Of a stretch of DNA of 37,909 nucleotides, positions 16,113 through 23,476 are shown piece after piece. The translations under genes were made by a program, and so were the position numbers. The notes under the pieces are model-generated. The model was given only the letters and a program-made list of their open reading frames with translations, was not told the DNA's origin and searched no databases. Positions within the stretch are counted from its first letter, which is position 1; the number at the start of each line of letters is the position of its first letter. The stretch comes from an uncultured Bacteroidales bacterium. Its GTDB lineage: Bacteria > Bacteroidota > Bacteroidia > Bacteroidales > Paludibacteraceae. The stretch covers positions 1-37,909 of the forward strand of contig CAMHQP010000010.1 of assembly GCA_946187555.1 (NCBI GenBank), read 5' to 3'.

Positions 16113-17026
16113 TGAGTTTATTATTAGCGATAGTAGTGAGCGCAAGCATCGACTCGACGATGTTGATGTTAGGCGACCAGACGGCGATGCACCTGGAGGT
16201 GACGCATGACGCGTCGGAACAGGTGGTGTGGCCGGCGTTGGGTGAGCAGCTACAAGACGGCATTGAGATCGTCGATCGCTCGGCCGTGGACACCACTACC
16301 CTGCCCGACGGACGTGTGCAGTTGAAGCAGGACTTGATGCTGACGTCGTTCAAGGACAGTTTGTTCGCCATCGAGCCGCTGTACGTGACGAGTGGCGAGG
16401 ATACGTTCTGGACTGAACCGTTGGCACTCAATGTGATACAACCGTTTGAGGTGGACAGCACGAACGCGATCACCGATATCAAGGACATCGAGAAAGCCCC
16501 CATCTGGTGGTGGGGCATCATCCGATGGATCCTCTTGGCGCTGGCTCTGATAGGCGCAGGTGTAGGCGGTTATTACCTCTGGCGTTGGTACGAGAAGAAC
16601 CGTAAGCCGGAAGAGGAAGAGATCAATCCGGAGTTGTTGCGCCCGGCTGATGAAGTAGCCCTCGAGAAGCTCGACGAGATCAAAGCGCAGAAGATCTGGA
16701 AAGACGGTAAGGTGAAGGAATACCAGACCGAATTGACAGATGTCGTGCGCGAGTACATCGGTCGCCGCTTTGAGGTACACAGCACGGAGAAGACCTCCGA
16801 CGAGACACTTCGTGAGATGAAACCGCTCATCGATAAGGATCTGTACGGACGGCTGAGCAAGATGCTGCAACTGGCTGATTTGGTGAAGTTTGCGAAATGG
16901 CACACCACGCCCGACGAGAACGAGAGTGCCCTTACTACGGCCTATGACTTCGTCAATGAGACGAAGATCGTCAATGATGCAAATGATGAAAATGATGGAA
17001 ATGATGTTAAGGAGGAAGAAGTATGA
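16109..17026 (+). CDS. Membrane protein of the bat operon between the DUF58 gene and batA
   Basis: 305 residues. A hydrophobic N-terminus, a periplasmic beta-rich part (to about 125), one strong membrane segment (about 132-156, GIIRWILLALALIGAGVGGYYLW) and a cytoplasmic helical part with VVREYIGRRFEVHSTEKTSDETL, which recalls the C-terminal region of BatD-like proteins. It occupies the position of the unnamed membrane gene usually found before batA in Bacteroides. Starts and ends overlap both neighbours as ATGA. The C-terminus contains a four-copy 9-bp repeat (16973-17008). The exact family name is uncertain. Confidence 0.8.
   Translation: MMSLLLAIVVSASIDSTMLMLGDQTAMHLEVTHDASEQVVWPALGEQLQDGIEIVDRSAVDTTTLPDGRVQLKQDLMLTSFKDSLFAIEPLYVTSGEDTFWTEPLALNVIQPFEVDSTNAITDIKDIEKAPIWWWGIIRWILLALALIGAGVGGYYLWRWYEKNRKPEEEEINPELLRPADEVALEKLDEIKAQKIWKDGKVKEYQTELTDVVREYIGRRFEVHSTEKTSDETLREMKPLIDKDLYGRLSKMLQLADLVKFAKWHTTPDENESALTTAYDFVNETKIVNDANDENDGNDVKEEEV
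16973..17008 (+). repeat. Four in-frame 9-bp repeats (AATGATGNN) at a gene end
   Basis: AATGATGCA, AATGATGAA, AATGATGGA, AATGATGTT encode Asn-Asp-x four times at the C-terminus of the membrane protein. Directly after it lies the Shine-Dalgarno-like AAGGAGG of batA. Confidence 0.85.
17009..17015 (+). promoter_or_regulatory. Strong Shine-Dalgarno sequence of batA
   Basis: AAGGAGG lies 7 bases before the batA ATG at 17023, inside the preceding coding region (it encodes part of VKEEEV). This is notable because most starts in the window have no Shine-Dalgarno sequence, as is usual in Bacteroidota. Confidence 0.65.
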
Positions 17027-18009
17027 CATTTGCTAATCCGGGATATTTGTTTTTATTACTGCTGCTGATACCTATTATCGGCTGGTACGCGTACGAGTTG
17101 TGGAAGAGTGACGCGAGTGTGCAGATCTCGGACACCACGACCTTGGCGGCGCAGCCGAAGAGTTGGCGAATCTGGTTATTACACGTACCGTTTGCGTTGC
17201 GCGTAGCGGTGGTAACCTTGTTGAGTCTGGCGTTAGCGCGGCCGCAGTTGACCAATCGATGGTCGTCGGAGAGCACCGAAGGAATCGACATCATGATGGC
17301 GCTCGACATATCGGGTACGATGCTGGCAGAGGACCTCAAACCGAATCGTCTGGAGGCTGCCAAGCAGGTAGCGTCGGACTTCGTGATTGCCCGCCCGAAC
17401 GACCAGATCGGTCTGGTGGTTTTTGCAGGTGAGAGTTTCACACAATGTCCGCTGACCACCGATCACGCGGTGCTCGTTAACCTCTTCAAATCCGTCGAAT
17501 ACGGCATGATTGAGGATGGTACGGCGATTGGTTTAGGTTTGGCGAATGCAGTCAACCGAATGAAAGACAGCCAAACGAAGAGTAAGGTGGTGATCTTGCT
17601 GACCGATGGTAGTAACAACCGCGGCGATATTGACCCGCAGACGGCAGCGGAGATCGCCAAGACGTTTGGTATCCGCGTTTACACGGTAGGTGTCGGCAGT
17701 TACGGTCAGACCCGCGTGCCGGTGAACACCCCGATGGGACGGCAGTATGTGACGATGGACTCGGAGTTTGACGAAGGTACGTTACGCGGCATCGCCGAAG
17801 TGACCGGTGGTCAGTATTTCCGGGCAACCGATAACGGTAGTCTGAAGCGTATCTACGAGCAGATTGACCAGTTGGAGAAGACCAAACTGCGCGTGCGTGA
17901 GTATAGCAAACACACGGAGAACTTCGCACCGTTCCTGGTGGCTGCCCTTCTCTGCTTGTTATTGGAAGTGATTATACGATATTTTGTCATTAGAACGATA
18001 GCGAATTAA
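17023..18009 (+). CDS. batA: BatA, membrane-anchored VWA protein
   Basis: 328 residues. Membrane segments lie at about 5-25 and 50-72, with a third near the C-terminus (about 305-325). Between them is a von Willebrand factor A domain with the MIDAS motif DISGT (D95, S97, T99) followed by MLAEDLKPNRLEAAK, the signature of BatA/BatB, and the LLTDGSNNRGDIDP region. BatA is thought to form membrane complexes with BatB in aerotolerance or envelope stress. The start overlaps the upstream stop (ATGA); one base separates its stop from the next ATG. Confidence 0.93.
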   Translation: MTFANPGYLFLLLLLIPIIGWYAYELWKSDASVQISDTTTLAAQPKSWRIWLLHVPFALRVAVVTLLSLALARPQLTNRWSSESTEGIDIMMALDISGTMLAEDLKPNRLEAAKQVASDFVIARPNDQIGLVVFAGESFTQCPLTTDHAVLVNLFKSVEYGMIEDGTAIGLGLANAVNRMKDSQTKSKVVILLTDGSNNRGDIDPQTAAEIAKTFGIRVYTVGVGSYGQTRVPVNTPMGRQYVTMDSEFDEGTLRGIAEVTGGQYFRATDNGSLKRIYEQIDQLEKTKLRVREYSKHTENFAPFLVAALLCLLLEVIIRYFVIRTIAN

Positions 18010-18010
18010 T

Positions 18011-19717
18011 ATGTTTCGTTTTGCAAATATAGAGATGTTGTGGCTGCTGGCAACGATACCGGTTTTTGCAGCAGCTTATTGGGCATATACCCGCCACAAA
18101 CGCCGTCAGTTGGAGGCGTTTGGTGACGCGGAGTTGATGGGACAGCTGATGCCTAATGCGAGTCGGGTTCGTCCGACCGTTAAGTTCAGCATTGTGATGG
18201 TGGCTTTGGCGTTGTTGATTTTCGCTGCCGCAAGACCGCAATTTGGTACTTCGGAGCGCACAGAGAAACGGCAAGGTATCGAGGCCATCGTAGCGCTGGA
18301 TATTTCAAATTCGATGTTGGCAGAGGATGTTGCACCGAATCGTTTGGACCGCGCGAAACAGATGTTGAGCAAGTTGATGGACAACATGGTCAATGACAAA
18401 GTGGGTCTGGTGGTTTTTGCCGGCGACGCGTTCGTGCAACTGCCTATCACTTGCGACTACGTGTCGGCGAAGATGTTCCTCAATTCGATCAAACCGGACT
18501 TGATTAAGACGCAAGGAACGGCGATCGGCCAGGCCTTAAGTACTTCGATCAGGTGTTTCGGCGAACAGAGCGAGGCGAGTCGGGCAATTATCCTCATCAC
18601 CGATGGTGAGAACCACGAGGACGATGCCGTTGCCGTTGCCAAGCGTGCCAAAGAGGCAGGTATTCAAGTGCTGGTGGTAGGTATCGGTAAACCCGAAGGT
18701 TCGCCTATTCCGATGCCGGGAACGAATACCTTCCGCAAGGATCGTGAGGGTAATGTAGTGGTTAGTCGGCTCAATGAGGACATGTGCCGCGAGATTGCAC
18801 AAGCCGGAGGTGGTATCTATGTGCGTTGCGACAACACGAACACCGCGACCAAAGCCATCCAGAAAGAGTTGGATAAGTTGGCTACGCAAGAGATTGAAAC
18901 GCAGGTGTTTACGGATTACAATGAGCAGTTCCAGAGCTTTGCGCTGATTGCGTTATTGCTGCTCGTCATTGATTTCTTTATCTTCAACCGTAAGAATAAA
19001 TCGATCACCAAGATGGATATTTTCGGAGAACATCGCGTGTTGACGATCGCCCTGTTGTTGGTGAGCGTGAATATGTTCGCCCAGAAAGAGGCAGGTGACG
19101 TTCGTCGCGGCAACAAAGACTACCATCAGCAGAACTACACCGAGGCCGAAGTGGACTACCGTCGGGCACTGGAGACGAATAAGAACAGTTACGAGGCACA
19201 TTATAACTTAGGTGACGCGCTGTTCAAGCAAGATAAGTACGCTGACGCGCAGGCTGAGTTCGAGACCGCGGCGAGGATGCTGGATAAGAAAGCTGACAAG
19301 GAGCGTTATGCCAAGGTCATGCATAATATCGGCAACTGTCATTACGCCCAACAGCAGTACGACAAAGCCGTTCAGGCGTATATGGAGTCGTTGCGCGCGA
19401 ATCCAAAAGATAATGACACGCGTTATAACTTGGTGAAGGCCATGGAGATGCTGCAGCAACAACAGCAACAGCAGCAACAGAACCAAGACCAGAAGCAGGA
19501 TCAGCAGCAACAGCAAGAACAACAACAGCAACAAGAGCAACAAGAGCAACAACAAGAGCAGCAGGAACAACAGCAGCAAGAGCAGCAGAACGAAGACCAG
19601 ATGGACAAAGAGACAGCGGAGCAGATCTTGCAGGCTTTGGAACAAGACGAACAGGACACGCAGGAGAAGCTGCAACGACAACAAGGTAAGAAACGTCGTG
19701 TAGAAAAAGAATGGTAG
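18011..19717 (+). CDS. batB: BatB-BatC fusion: VWA domain plus TPR protein
   Basis: 568 residues. Residues 1-334 are a complete BatB: membrane segments near 8-26 and 58-74, MIDAS DISNS (D97, S99, S101), and a C-terminal membrane segment (about 304-321). Residues 335-568 are BatC: M335 begins MDIFGEHRVLTIALLL, a former signal peptide, then TPR units (YTEAEVDYRRAL; YEAHYNLGDALFKQDKYADA; NIGNCHYAQQQYDKAVQAY) and a poly-Gln tract. No stop separates the halves, so they are read as one polypeptide. BatC may alternatively be translated from an internal start at 19013. Separate batB and batC genes are the usual Bacteroides arrangement. Confidence 0.9.
   Translation: MFRFANIEMLWLLATIPVFAAAYWAYTRHKRRQLEAFGDAELMGQLMPNASRVRPTVKFSIVMVALALLIFAAARPQFGTSERTEKRQGIEAIVALDISNSMLAEDVAPNRLDRAKQMLSKLMDNMVNDKVGLVVFAGDAFVQLPITCDYVSAKMFLNSIKPDLIKTQGTAIGQALSTSIRCFGEQSEASRAIILITDGENHEDDAVAVAKRAKEAGIQVLVVGIGKPEGSPIPMPGTNTFRKDREGNVVVSRLNEDMCREIAQAGGGIYVRCDNTNTATKAIQKELDKLATQEIETQVFTDYNEQFQSFALIALLLLVIDFFIFNRKNKSITKMDIFGEHRVLTIALLLVSVNMFAQKEAGDVRRGNKDYHQQNYTEAEVDYRRALETNKNSYEAHYNLGDALFKQDKYADAQAEFETAARMLDKKADKERYAKVMHNIGNCHYAQQQYDKAVQAYMESLRANPKDNDTRYNLVKAMEMLQQQQQQQQQNQDQKQDQQQQQEQQQQQEQQEQQQEQQEQQQQEQQNEDQMDKETAEQILQALEQDEQDTQEKLQRQQGKKRRVEKEW
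19454..19590 (+). repeat. CAG/CAA poly-glutamine tract
   Basis: Codons for residues about 482-527 of the BatB-BatC fusion are almost all CAA or CAG with scattered GAA, GAC and AAC, giving a Gln-rich low-complexity segment after the TPRs. Mixed CAA/CAG use suggests that it is maintained and is not a young slippage product. Confidence 0.9.
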
Positions 19718-19718
19718 T

Positions 19719-21566
19719 ATGAAAAGACAATTATCGATATGTATTCTCCTTGTCGGCATCGCGTTAAGCGCGTTTGCCGATGAGGTTGTTTTTAGGGCGC
19801 AAGCGCCGAAACAGGTGGTGGTCGGACGTCCGTTCCAGATCACGTACACGGTTAACCAACGCAGTCGCGATCTGCGTGCACCGGAGTTCACGGACTTCGA
19901 TGTATTGAGCGGGCCTTACACGAGCACGAGTAGCAGTACATCGTTCGTGAACGGTAAGCGTACGTCGTCGTTTGAGCAGACCTACACCTACATGCTCATG
20001 GCACAACGCGCAGGTACATTCACGATTGCTCCGGCAACGGTGAAAGTGGACGGTGAGAACGTGCAGTCCAACGGTGTAAGGATTGAGGTTTTGCCGGAAG
20101 ACCAGCAGAGTTCATCTACGAGTCAGACAGGTCAATCCGGTCAGACGAGACAATCGAGTCAATCGGGTTCATCCAGCCAGGCTTCCTCGGAGAACATCTT
20201 CGTACGAACGATCGCCAGCAAGACGAAGGTACATGAGCAGGAAGCGTTGATGATCACGTACAAGCTCTATTTCGCGAACGTGGACGTGGCACAGTTGACC
20301 AACAACACCAAGTTACCGGAGTTCACGGGCTTCTTGAAACAAGACTTGGAGCAGGGCGAGATTCAGACAGAGTTGGAGCATTATAACGGTCGCAATTACC
20401 AGACGGCGGTGCTCTACCGCACGATACTCTACCCGCAACACTCAGGGGACATTTCGATTGATCCGGCGAAGTTTGAGGCGGTGTTACGTGTGCAGACCCA
20501 ACAACGGGCACGATCGATTTTCGATGATTTCTTCGGCACCTATACGAACGTAACGAAGATGTTAACTGCCCCGGGTGTAACCATTCACGTAAGTGCGTTA
20601 CCGAGCGGTAAACCGGCAGGTTTCAGCGGTGGTGTCGGTAAATTCACTCTGACACCAAGTATCAGCCAGACGGAGTTGCAAGCCAATGAGGCGGTGACGA
20701 TCAAACTGGACATCTCGGGTTCAGGAAACATGAAACTCATCAAGACGCCGGCGATCGATTGGCCGGAAGGTTTTGAACCCTACGATCCGAAGGTGACGAA
20801 TAATTTCAAGACCACCACGTCGGGTGTCAGCGGAACGAAATCGATTGAGTATCTCGCTATCCCGCGCAGTGCCGGTGAGTACACCATTCCTGCGGTGAAG
20901 TTCAGTTATTTCGACATCGACGAGAAAGCTTATAAGACGCTGAGTACGCCCGAATACACCATTCGTGTAAAACGCGGAGCAGGCAGCAGTTCAGACAAGG
21001 GCGAAGAGGCAGTAGTGGTGAACTACACGCAGAAAGAGGATATCAAACAACTCGGTACGGATATCCGTTATATCGACACGAAAGCGCCACAAATCACCAA
21101 TCACCAATCACAAATCACAAATTACAACCATTTATGGTTGTTCTATGTTATTCCGCTGTTGATCGCTATCATCTTATTGATCGTACTGCGCAAGCAGATT
21201 AAGGAAGCAGCGGATCTCACGAAGATGCGGTATAAACGGGCTAACAAAGTAGCACAGAAGCGTTTAAAGGCAGCAGCTGCTGCATTGAAAGCCAATGACA
21301 AAGAGGCCTTCTACGCGGCTATCGAGAGTGCTGCATGGACGTACTTGAGTGATCGTTTGAGTATTCCGACGGCAGAGTTGAATAAGGATAATATTGCCTC
21401 TATCTTGGCACAGAAAGGCGTGAGTGAGGCGCTTATCAAGGATGTCAATGATGTGCTGTCTACGGCTGAGTTTGCGCGTTATGCGCCGACCACCGACCAC
21501 GGAATGGACGACCTCTATACGGCTACCACGAATTTGATTAATAACCTCGAAGATCAGAAAATATGA
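19719..21566 (+). CDS. batD: BatD, periplasmic multi-domain membrane protein
   Basis: 615 residues. The signal peptide ends near ALSAFA (residue 20). Tandem beta domains follow (VVFRAQAPKQVVVGRPFQITY, typical BatD start), with a Ser/Gln/Thr linker at about 130-155. A membrane segment lies at about 473-491 (LWLFYVIPLLIAIILLIVL), and then a cytoplasmic helical tail. This matches the BatD family. Just before the membrane segment lies a five-unit heptamer repeat (21091-21125), encoding QITNHQSQITNY. The start is one base after the upstream stop; the end overlaps batE (ATGA). It is predicted to bridge periplasm and cytoplasm in the Bat assembly. Confidence 0.92.
   Translation: MKRQLSICILLVGIALSAFADEVVFRAQAPKQVVVGRPFQITYTVNQRSRDLRAPEFTDFDVLSGPYTSTSSSTSFVNGKRTSSFEQTYTYMLMAQRAGTFTIAPATVKVDGENVQSNGVRIEVLPEDQQSSSTSQTGQSGQTRQSSQSGSSSQASSENIFVRTIASKTKVHEQEALMITYKLYFANVDVAQLTNNTKLPEFTGFLKQDLEQGEIQTELEHYNGRNYQTAVLYRTILYPQHSGDISIDPAKFEAVLRVQTQQRARSIFDDFFGTYTNVTKMLTAPGVTIHVSALPSGKPAGFSGGVGKFTLTPSISQTELQANEAVTIKLDISGSGNMKLIKTPAIDWPEGFEPYDPKVTNNFKTTTSGVSGTKSIEYLAIPRSAGEYTIPAVKFSYFDIDEKAYKTLSTPEYTIRVKRGAGSSSDKGEEAVVVNYTQKEDIKQLGTDIRYIDTKAPQITNHQSQITNYNHLWLFYVIPLLIAIILLIVLRKQIKEAADLTKMRYKRANKVAQKRLKAAAAALKANDKEAFYAAIESAAWTYLSDRLSIPTAELNKDNIASILAQKGVSEALIKDVNDVLSTAEFARYAPTTDHGMDDLYTATTNLINNLEDQKI
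21091..21125 (+). repeat. Five tandem heptamers inside batD
   Basis: AAATCAC, CAATCAC, CAATCAC, AAATCAC, AAATTAC in direct succession, encoding residues about 458-470 just ahead of the membrane segment. Same unit length as the GGTTAYR and AAAGTTK arrays elsewhere in the window. Confidence 0.88.
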
Positions 21567-22330
21567 TGATAAAGTTTAAAGTTGAAAGTTTAAAATTGAA
21601 AGGACTTTGCCTGGCGGCAACACTCTTCTTCCATCTCAACATTTTTGCGCAGAGCGAGTTTGATTTGGCGAACGCGGCTTACGCGGACGGGCGTTATGAG
21701 GAAGCCGCCGCGGGTTATGAGGCTTTGTTGGCGGAAGGACAGAACGCGACCTTATACTATAACTTAGGTAACGCGCGCTTTAAGCAGGGCGAGTTGGCGC
21801 AGGCCATCTTGAATTACGAGCGGGCGTTGCGTCTGGAGCCGAATCATAAGGACGCGCAATACAACCTGAAGTTTGCGCAGAGTAAGATCACGGATAATAT
21901 CGTAGAGCAGGATTTCTTCCTGTCGGCCTGGGCACGAACGGTGCGTAACAGTCTGCGTGAACAGACGTGGTTAGTGCTTTCTATCAGCCTGTTTATCTTG
22001 GGCTTGATCGGCATTCTGCTGTTCCTTTTGGGACGCGAGCCTTGGCTGCGTAAGACGGCTTTTCATGTAGCATGGTTAGCAATCCTCTTCTCGCTTATCG
22101 CGGGGCTTAATGCCACCTCACTGCATCAAAGAGACACCCTGCGCAATGAAGCTATCATCACACAGGGTGTCGTTAATGCGAAGTCTTCGCCTGACCGTTC
22201 AGGAACGGACCTCTTCACCGTTCACGAAGGCACCAAAGTGACCATTCGTGAGACTATCGGCGAGTGGTCGAACGTTCGCGTTGGCCAGAACGAGGGCTGG
22301 ATCCGGACGAGCTGCCTTGAGAGAATCTAG
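21563..22330 (+). CDS. batE: BatE, TPR and SH3 membrane protein
   Basis: 255 residues. A signal peptide or anchor (to about 29, IFAQS) is followed by two to three TPR units (FDLANAAYADGRYEEAAAGYEALL; LYYNLGNARFKQGELAQAILNYERAL). Two membrane segments lie at about 131-151 and 167-186, then a bacterial SH3-like domain (VVNAKSSPDRSGTDLFTVHEG; WSNVRVGQNEGWI). This is the usual end gene of the bat operon. Its N-terminal n-region is encoded by an AAAGTTK heptamer array. The last 77 bp overlap the end of the convergent lipoprotein gene. Confidence 0.9.
   Translation: MMIKFKVESLKLKGLCLAATLFFHLNIFAQSEFDLANAAYADGRYEEAAAGYEALLAEGQNATLYYNLGNARFKQGELAQAILNYERALRLEPNHKDAQYNLKFAQSKITDNIVEQDFFLSAWARTVRNSLREQTWLVLSISLFILGLIGILLFLLGREPWLRKTAFHVAWLAILFSLIAGLNATSLHQRDTLRNEAIITQGVVNAKSSPDRSGTDLFTVHEGTKVTIRETIGEWSNVRVGQNEGWIRTSCLERI
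21571..21602 (+). repeat. Four AAAGTTK heptamers in the batE signal-peptide region
   Basis: AAAGTTT, AAAGTTG, AAAGTTT, AAAATTG, then AAAG. They encode KFKVESLKLKG, a lysine-rich n-region of the signal peptide. Confidence 0.85.
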
Positions 22331-23471
22331 TTGAAGAGCTAGAACTCGTCGAGCGCGTTGAGGTGTTCGTGGAGCGCGTTGAAGTGTTCGTGGAGCGCGT
22401 TGAGGTGCTCTCACGCTTAACAGTTGTTGTACGACCTGTTTCATCGGTAGTTTTTACCGTGGTACGGGTCGTACCTTTTTTATCTACGCGCGTGTTAACT
22501 GAGGTACTCGGCTGACGCGTCGAACTCGTTGCCGGCTTTGCCGTAGTAGTGGTTCTGGTGGAACTGGAAGAACTCGTTGTACTCGTTGTTCTGGACGAAC
22601 TTCTCTCAACCTCCGTACGCAGTTGACCGGCATTACGCACGCTGACGCCTGAGCGCGAAGCGGCACTGGTCACACGGCGCTCGAACGAGTTATCCGGGTG
22701 AGCCACCGCATAGTCATTACGGCGATGCGACTGCGTCATCTCAGAGTAGCCGTTATAGAACGGCTGTTGCGGGTAATCGCAGTGGTGGCAGTAAGGACAA
22801 TTGGTCATGTACGTCGATACGTAGGCCTGATAGTGGTTGAGATAGATCGGCTGCGGTTGGGTGTAATACGAGGGGTACGAACCGTAGTAATACGGCGATG
22901 ACCAACATGCATAGTTCGAGCGGCCGTACACATCCCACATCGGCGGACGTTTGACGAATACCGGACGAACGATATAGTTCGCACCGTACAGATAACGATC
23001 ACCGATAACCTCCACGTACAACACATCCGGACGACGCTCCGCCACCAGCGTAGCTACATCCTGGAACACACCCGGTGCCAGACAAGCCTGGATCAGCAGC
23101 GCGTGGTAATACCCTTTGTAGGTCTCTATCACACGCAAGTAATCGATCCAACCGTCGTGGTTGAGATCAAGGTTATTGATCATATACCGGCTCGAGTTGA
23201 GTATCTGCTCAAACTCCTTAACCGAACGGCTCTCGGCGAAAGCCGCAGCCACGGCATTGAGGTCGAGGTAGAAACAGGGATCAGTGGTGTAGTTCGTGAC
23301 AGTGAACGTTGTCACGGTTGTTACCTTCGGCGACGGGGTCGTCACTTGGGTCGTATAGACGGTCTGCACCGGTGCCACCGGCTTAGCGGTCGGCACTTCG
23401 GTGTAGATACGTGCTACCCAACAACTCGTCATGCTCAAGCCCACAAGGGCTAACAATGCTATTTTTTTCAT
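22254..23471 (-). CDS. Lipoprotein with Ser/Thr/Arg-rich tail, last gene of the rimP-nusA-infB operon
   Basis: 405 residues. Start MKKIALLALVGLSMTSC with a probable lipid-attached C17. Residues about 65-145 form a conserved-looking domain (CFYLDLNAVAAAFAESRSV; NNLDLNHDGWIDYLRVIE, an EF-hand-like loop; ALLIQACLAPGVFQDVATLVAER). A Tyr/Pro-rich segment follows (175-240), with CPYCHHC. The final 130 residues are almost only Ser, Thr and Arg, with 21-bp repeats at 22351-22413. The ATG is 5 bases after the infB stop, so it is co-transcribed with infB. The stop lies inside batE on the opposite strand. Function unknown; the family name was not recognised. Confidence 0.8.
   Translation of the reverse strand: MKKIALLALVGLSMTSCWVARIYTEVPTAKPVAPVQTVYTTQVTTPSPKVTTVTTFTVTNYTTDPCFYLDLNAVAAAFAESRSVKEFEQILNSSRYMINNLDLNHDGWIDYLRVIETYKGYYHALLIQACLAPGVFQDVATLVAERRPDVLYVEVIGDRYLYGANYIVRPVFVKRPPMWDVYGRSNYACWSSPYYYGSYPSYYTQPQPIYLNHYQAYVSTYMTNCPYCHHCDYPQQPFYNGYSEMTQSHRRNDYAVAHPDNSFERRVTSAASRSGVSVRNAGQLRTEVERSSSRTTSTTSSSSSTRTTTTAKPATSSTRQPSTSVNTRVDKKGTTRTTVKTTDETGRTTTVKRESTSTRSTNTSTRSTNTSTRSTSSSSSTRFSQGSSSGSSPRSGQRERSTTRR
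22351..22413 (-). repeat. Three 21-bp tandem repeats in the lipoprotein tail
   Basis: Plus-strand units begin GAGCGCGTTGARGTG at 22351, 22372 and 22393. They encode a seven-residue S-T-R-S-T-N-T type repeat in the lipoprotein, so unit changes keep the frame. Confidence 0.88.
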
Positions 23472-23476
23472 AACGA

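Noticed and set aside
19208..19891. Leu-rich minus-strand frame opposite the poly-Gln tract
   Set aside because: Poly-Leu is simply the complement of the CAG/CAA tract.
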